This document shows, piece after piece, positions 16,460-18,458 of a DNA stretch of 18,458 bases. How positions within the stretch are numbered: position 1 is the first letter of the stretch; each line of letters opens with the position of its first letter. The DNA is from Candidatus Pelagibacterales bacterium (GTDB lineage Bacteria > Pseudomonadota > Alphaproteobacteria > Pelagibacterales > AG-422-B15): the NCBI GenBank assembly GCA_016777745.1, contig JADHQX010000010.1, positions 1 to 18,458 of the forward strand. The letters are read 5' to 3'. A model generated the notes under the pieces. It did no database searches. It had not been told where the DNA came from and saw only the letters and a list, made by a program, of their open reading frames with translations. Made by a program: the position numbers and the translations under genes.

Positions 16460-17017
16460 ATGTCTGACTTAATCAAGAATGATATTAGTAACAGAATGGA
16501 TTCTAGTATTTCAAGTTTAAAAATGGAAATGAGTGGCATTAGGGCAGGAAGAGCATCTCCATCTATGCTTGATACTATTAAAGTAGATGTATATGGATCG
16601 AAAATGCCAATAAATCAAATTGGTAACATTACAACACCCGAACCTAGACTAATAAATATTGATATTTGGGATCAGGGAAATGTTAATGCCGTTGAAAAAG
16701 CTATTCGAGAATCTGATCTTGGCATAAATCCTTCAATTGAAGGAACTCTTATTAGATTACCATTACCTCAATTAACAGAAGAGAGAAAACTTGAATATAT
16801 AAAATTAGCAAAAAAAATTGGTGAAGCATCAAAGGTTGCTATTAGGAATATTAGAAGAGATGGTATAGAGCAATTTAAAAAATTAGAAAAAGATAAAGAA
16901 ATTGGAGAAGATGAATCAAAAAAATTACAATCTGATATAGAAGAAATTACCTCAATGCATGTAAAACTTATAGATTCAATTGTTTCAGATAAGGAAGTAG
17001 ATCTTTCTAAAGTGTAA
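16460..17017 (+). CDS. frr: Ribosome recycling factor
   Basis: RRF, together with EF-G, splits the post-termination ribosome into subunits so that they can be reused. The 185 residues equal the family length. The sequence shows IRAGRASP (27-34) and the domain II turn near VYGSKMPINQ (44-53). It also has TTPEPRLINI (58-67), LPQLTEERK (102-110), and RNIRRD (129-134) in the long helical domain I. A GGAG at 16445-16448, within the end of pyrH, provides a Shine-Dalgarno with a somewhat long spacing of 11 bases. uppS follows after five bases. Confidence 0.98.
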   Translation: MSDLIKNDISNRMDSSISSLKMEMSGIRAGRASPSMLDTIKVDVYGSKMPINQIGNITTPEPRLINIDIWDQGNVNAVEKAIRESDLGINPSIEGTLIRLPLPQLTEERKLEYIKLAKKIGEASKVAIRNIRRDGIEQFKKLEKDKEIGEDESKKLQSDIEEITSMHVKLIDSIVSDKEVDLSKV

Positions 17018-17022
17018 GATCA

Positions 17023-17712
17023 ATGTCTGCTTCTAAAAAAATAATTAATCACATCGCTATTATAATGGATGGCAATGGAAGATGGTCTAAGAAAAAGTTA
17101 TTAAGCAGAACTTTAGGGCATAAAGCTGGTATTGATACTGCCATTCAAATATGCAAGGAGACCGCAAAGAATAAGTTAACAAAAAATTTAACTTTTTATA
17201 CATTTTCTACTGAAAATTGGAAAAGATCACCAACAGAAGTAAGTCAGTTATTTAAACTTATGAATAACACTTATGAAGCTTTTAAAGATGTTGCTCAGCA
17301 AAACAATATTCAAATAAAACATTTAGGTTCTAGAGCTAGATTACCAAAAAAAACTTTAAATATTATAGATGATGTAATTGAAATAACTAAAAATAATACC
17401 GGATTAATCTTGAATATTGCTCTTAATTACGGTGGAAGAGCTGAAATTGTTGATGCGTTAAATAAACTCAATAAATTAGAATTAAAGTTAAATGAAAAAA
17501 ATTTAAGTAAATGTCTCTATAACCCCAAATTGCCCGATCCAGAAATATTAATAAGAACTGGTGGGGACTTTAGGTTAAGTAATTTCTTACTCTGGCAATC
17601 TGCTTATACTGAATTATTTTTTGTGAAAACTTTATGGCCTGATTTTAAATATAAAATGCTTATAGATATTACAAATAAATTTTTTCTAAGAGAAAGAAAA
17701 TTTGGCAAATGA
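17023..17712 (+). CDS. uppS: Undecaprenyl diphosphate synthase (cis-prenyltransferase)
   Basis: This enzyme adds isopentenyl units in cis configuration to farnesyl diphosphate, making the C55 lipid carrier for peptidoglycan and other envelope polymers. The 229-residue protein has all five cis-prenyltransferase regions: MDGNGRW (15-21) with Asp16 for magnesium/diphosphate, GHKAG (32-36), FSTENWKR (61-68), NYGGRAEI (135-142), and RTGGDFRLSNFLLWQ (178-192) with the conserved arginines. The following YTELFF (195-200) is also typical. Length is slightly short but within the usual 225-260. Its last four bases overlap the cdsA start (ATGA), so the two are translationally coupled. Confidence 0.97.
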   Translation: MSASKKIINHIAIIMDGNGRWSKKKLLSRTLGHKAGIDTAIQICKETAKNKLTKNLTFYTFSTENWKRSPTEVSQLFKLMNNTYEAFKDVAQQNNIQIKHLGSRARLPKKTLNIIDDVIEITKNNTGLILNIALNYGGRAEIVDALNKLNKLELKLNEKNLSKCLYNPKLPDPEILIRTGGDFRLSNFLLWQSAYTELFFVKTLWPDFKYKMLIDITNKFFLRERKFGK

Positions 17713-18392
17713 TTGATAAATTCAAATTATTTTTTGATAAAAATATATTTTTAAGAATAGTCACAGGAATTTTTTTTATTGTACCATTTGTATTCTTTAT
17801 AATTAATGGAAGTTATCTATTTATTTTTTATTTTTTATTGATCTTATCTATTTTAATAGAAGAATTAAATAATATGGCCATCCAAAAAATAAGTCTTAAA
17901 TTAAGGTTTTTGTTAACTTCAATTTTAATATTTAGTTTATTTCATTTCATTTTTTTAAGAATAAGTAACGACAGTAATATTGTTCCCTACATCCTGTACA
18001 TCATATTTTCAATTTGGATCTTTGATAGCTTTTCATTAATTGGTGGTAAATTAATCAAGGGGAAAAAACTAATACCAGTTATAAGTCCAAATAAAACATA
18101 CAGTGGTTTTTTAGTTGGCCTAATATTTTTATTTTTATTTTCAGCTTTGGTTGTATACATATTTAATATTAATCTACTATTGATGATTAGCACTTTATTA
18201 ATTGGAGTAATTTCATTCTTAGGTGATGCTAGTGAATCTTATCTTAAACGTTATTTAAATATTAAAGATTTTAGTAATTTGCTTCCTGGACACGGTGGGT
18301 TGTTAGATAGGATGGATGCCTTTATATTAATATTCTTTGTTCACTTTATTATACTTTCATTAGGTATTATTTCGATAGATTTATATGTTTAA
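17709..18392 (+). CDS. cdsA: Phosphatidate cytidylyltransferase (CDP-diglyceride synthase), short form
   Basis: CdsA activates phosphatidic acid with CTP to give CDP-diacylglycerol, the precursor of all major bacterial phospholipids, in the inner membrane. The 227-residue protein is very hydrophobic, with about six or seven membrane segments. It contains SPNKTYSG (126-133) and a C-terminal signature spanning 177-203 that fits the full PROSITE-type pattern: Ser177, Lys180-Arg181, Lys186-Asp187, Pro193, HGG (195-197) and DRMD (200-203). Asp106 in FDSFSLIGGK matches the family's DT-x-AY region. It is shorter than E. coli CdsA (285) and most relatives; the missing length is in the N-terminal membrane segments, not in the catalytic part. 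ATGA overlap with uppS and eight-base overlap with dxr. Confidence 0.95.
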   Translation: MIDKFKLFFDKNIFLRIVTGIFFIVPFVFFIINGSYLFIFYFLLILSILIEELNNMAIQKISLKLRFLLTSILIFSLFHFIFLRISNDSNIVPYILYIIFSIWIFDSFSLIGGKLIKGKKLIPVISPNKTYSGFLVGLIFLFLFSALVVYIFNINLLLMISTLLIGVISFLGDASESYLKRYLNIKDFSNLLPGHGGLLDRMDAFILIFFVHFIILSLGIISIDLYV

Positions 18393-18458
18393 AAAAAATA
18401 TCCTCATATATGGTGCAACTGGTTCAATTGGTGAATCAACTCTTAATTTAATAAGAGA
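18385..18458 (+). CDS. dxr: 1-deoxy-D-xylulose 5-phosphate reductoisomerase, N-terminal fragment (3' end outside window)
   Basis: Only the first 24 codons are present. They read MFKKNILIYGATGSIGESTL and onward, which contains the NADPH-binding GATGSIG loop (10-16) followed by the EST-L-N-L-I continuation typical of Dxr. The enzyme makes 2-C-methyl-D-erythritol 4-phosphate, the committed step of the MEP isoprenoid pathway that supplies precursors to UppS. The ATG lies eight bases inside the end of cdsA. The uppS-cdsA-dxr order is widespread in Proteobacteria, which supports the call despite the short fragment. Confidence 0.92.
   Translation, partial: MFKKNILIYGATGSIGESTLNLIR

Noticed and set aside
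1..18458. Mobile element, prophage, CRISPR, defence system or other accessory island
   Set aside because: All genes are conserved housekeeping genes in a familiar alphaproteobacterial order on one strand. I saw no direct-repeat arrays, transposase or integrase motifs, tRNA genes or compositional break other than the rpsB leader.

Overview
This window is a dense, all-plus-strand stretch of a very A+T-rich, streamlined bacterial chromosome. Gene content and order (end of the nuo operon, a biotin ligase without its DNA-binding domain, type III pantothenate kinase, RNase J, methylmalonyl-CoA epimerase, a DUF1467 membrane protein, an editing-domain-less ProRS, lolC/lolD, dnaE, then rpsB-tsf-pyrH-frr-uppS-cdsA-dxr) are typical of Alphaproteobacteria. 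The low G+C, AT-ending codons and almost absent intergenic DNA suggest a free-living marine oligotroph of the SAR11 / HIMB59 / AEGEAN-169 kind. The exact lineage cannot be fixed without a phylogeny.

Layout. Bases 1-3490 hold the 3' end of nuoL and complete nuoM and nuoN, the antiporter-like proton-pumping subunits of respiratory complex I. Bases 3493-10579 continue without a usable gap through birA, coaX, rnj, mce, a DUF1467 gene, proS, lolC and lolD. dnaE (10572-14012) closes this block. Neighbouring genes abut or overlap by 1, 8 or 14 bases, so translational coupling is likely.

The only real intergenic region is 14013-14136 (124 bases). It has an A+T-rich first half, which probably holds a promoter, and a strikingly G+C-rich second half that can fold into a structured leader in front of rpsB. 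This leader includes a C(UUCG)G tetraloop hairpin and a possible pairing that covers the Shine-Dalgarno sequence. It looks like an autoregulatory ribosomal protein S2 leader and is the most interesting noncoding element here.

Bases 14137-18458 are the rpsB-tsf-pyrH-frr-uppS-cdsA-dxr cluster: ribosomal protein S2, EF-Ts, UMP kinase, ribosome recycling factor, undecaprenyl diphosphate synthase, CDP-diglyceride synthase and the first bases of DXP reductoisomerase. It joins translation with nucleotide, isoprenoid and phospholipid supply for the envelope.

I see no mobile element, CRISPR array, tRNA or rRNA, prophage, toxin-antitoxin or defence gene. All proteins look intact with their key residues. 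This is an ordinary housekeeping region, and I found no convincing undescribed system. Findings are therefore modest: the rpsB leader, the uncharacterised DUF1467 gene, and some lineage-specific reductions.
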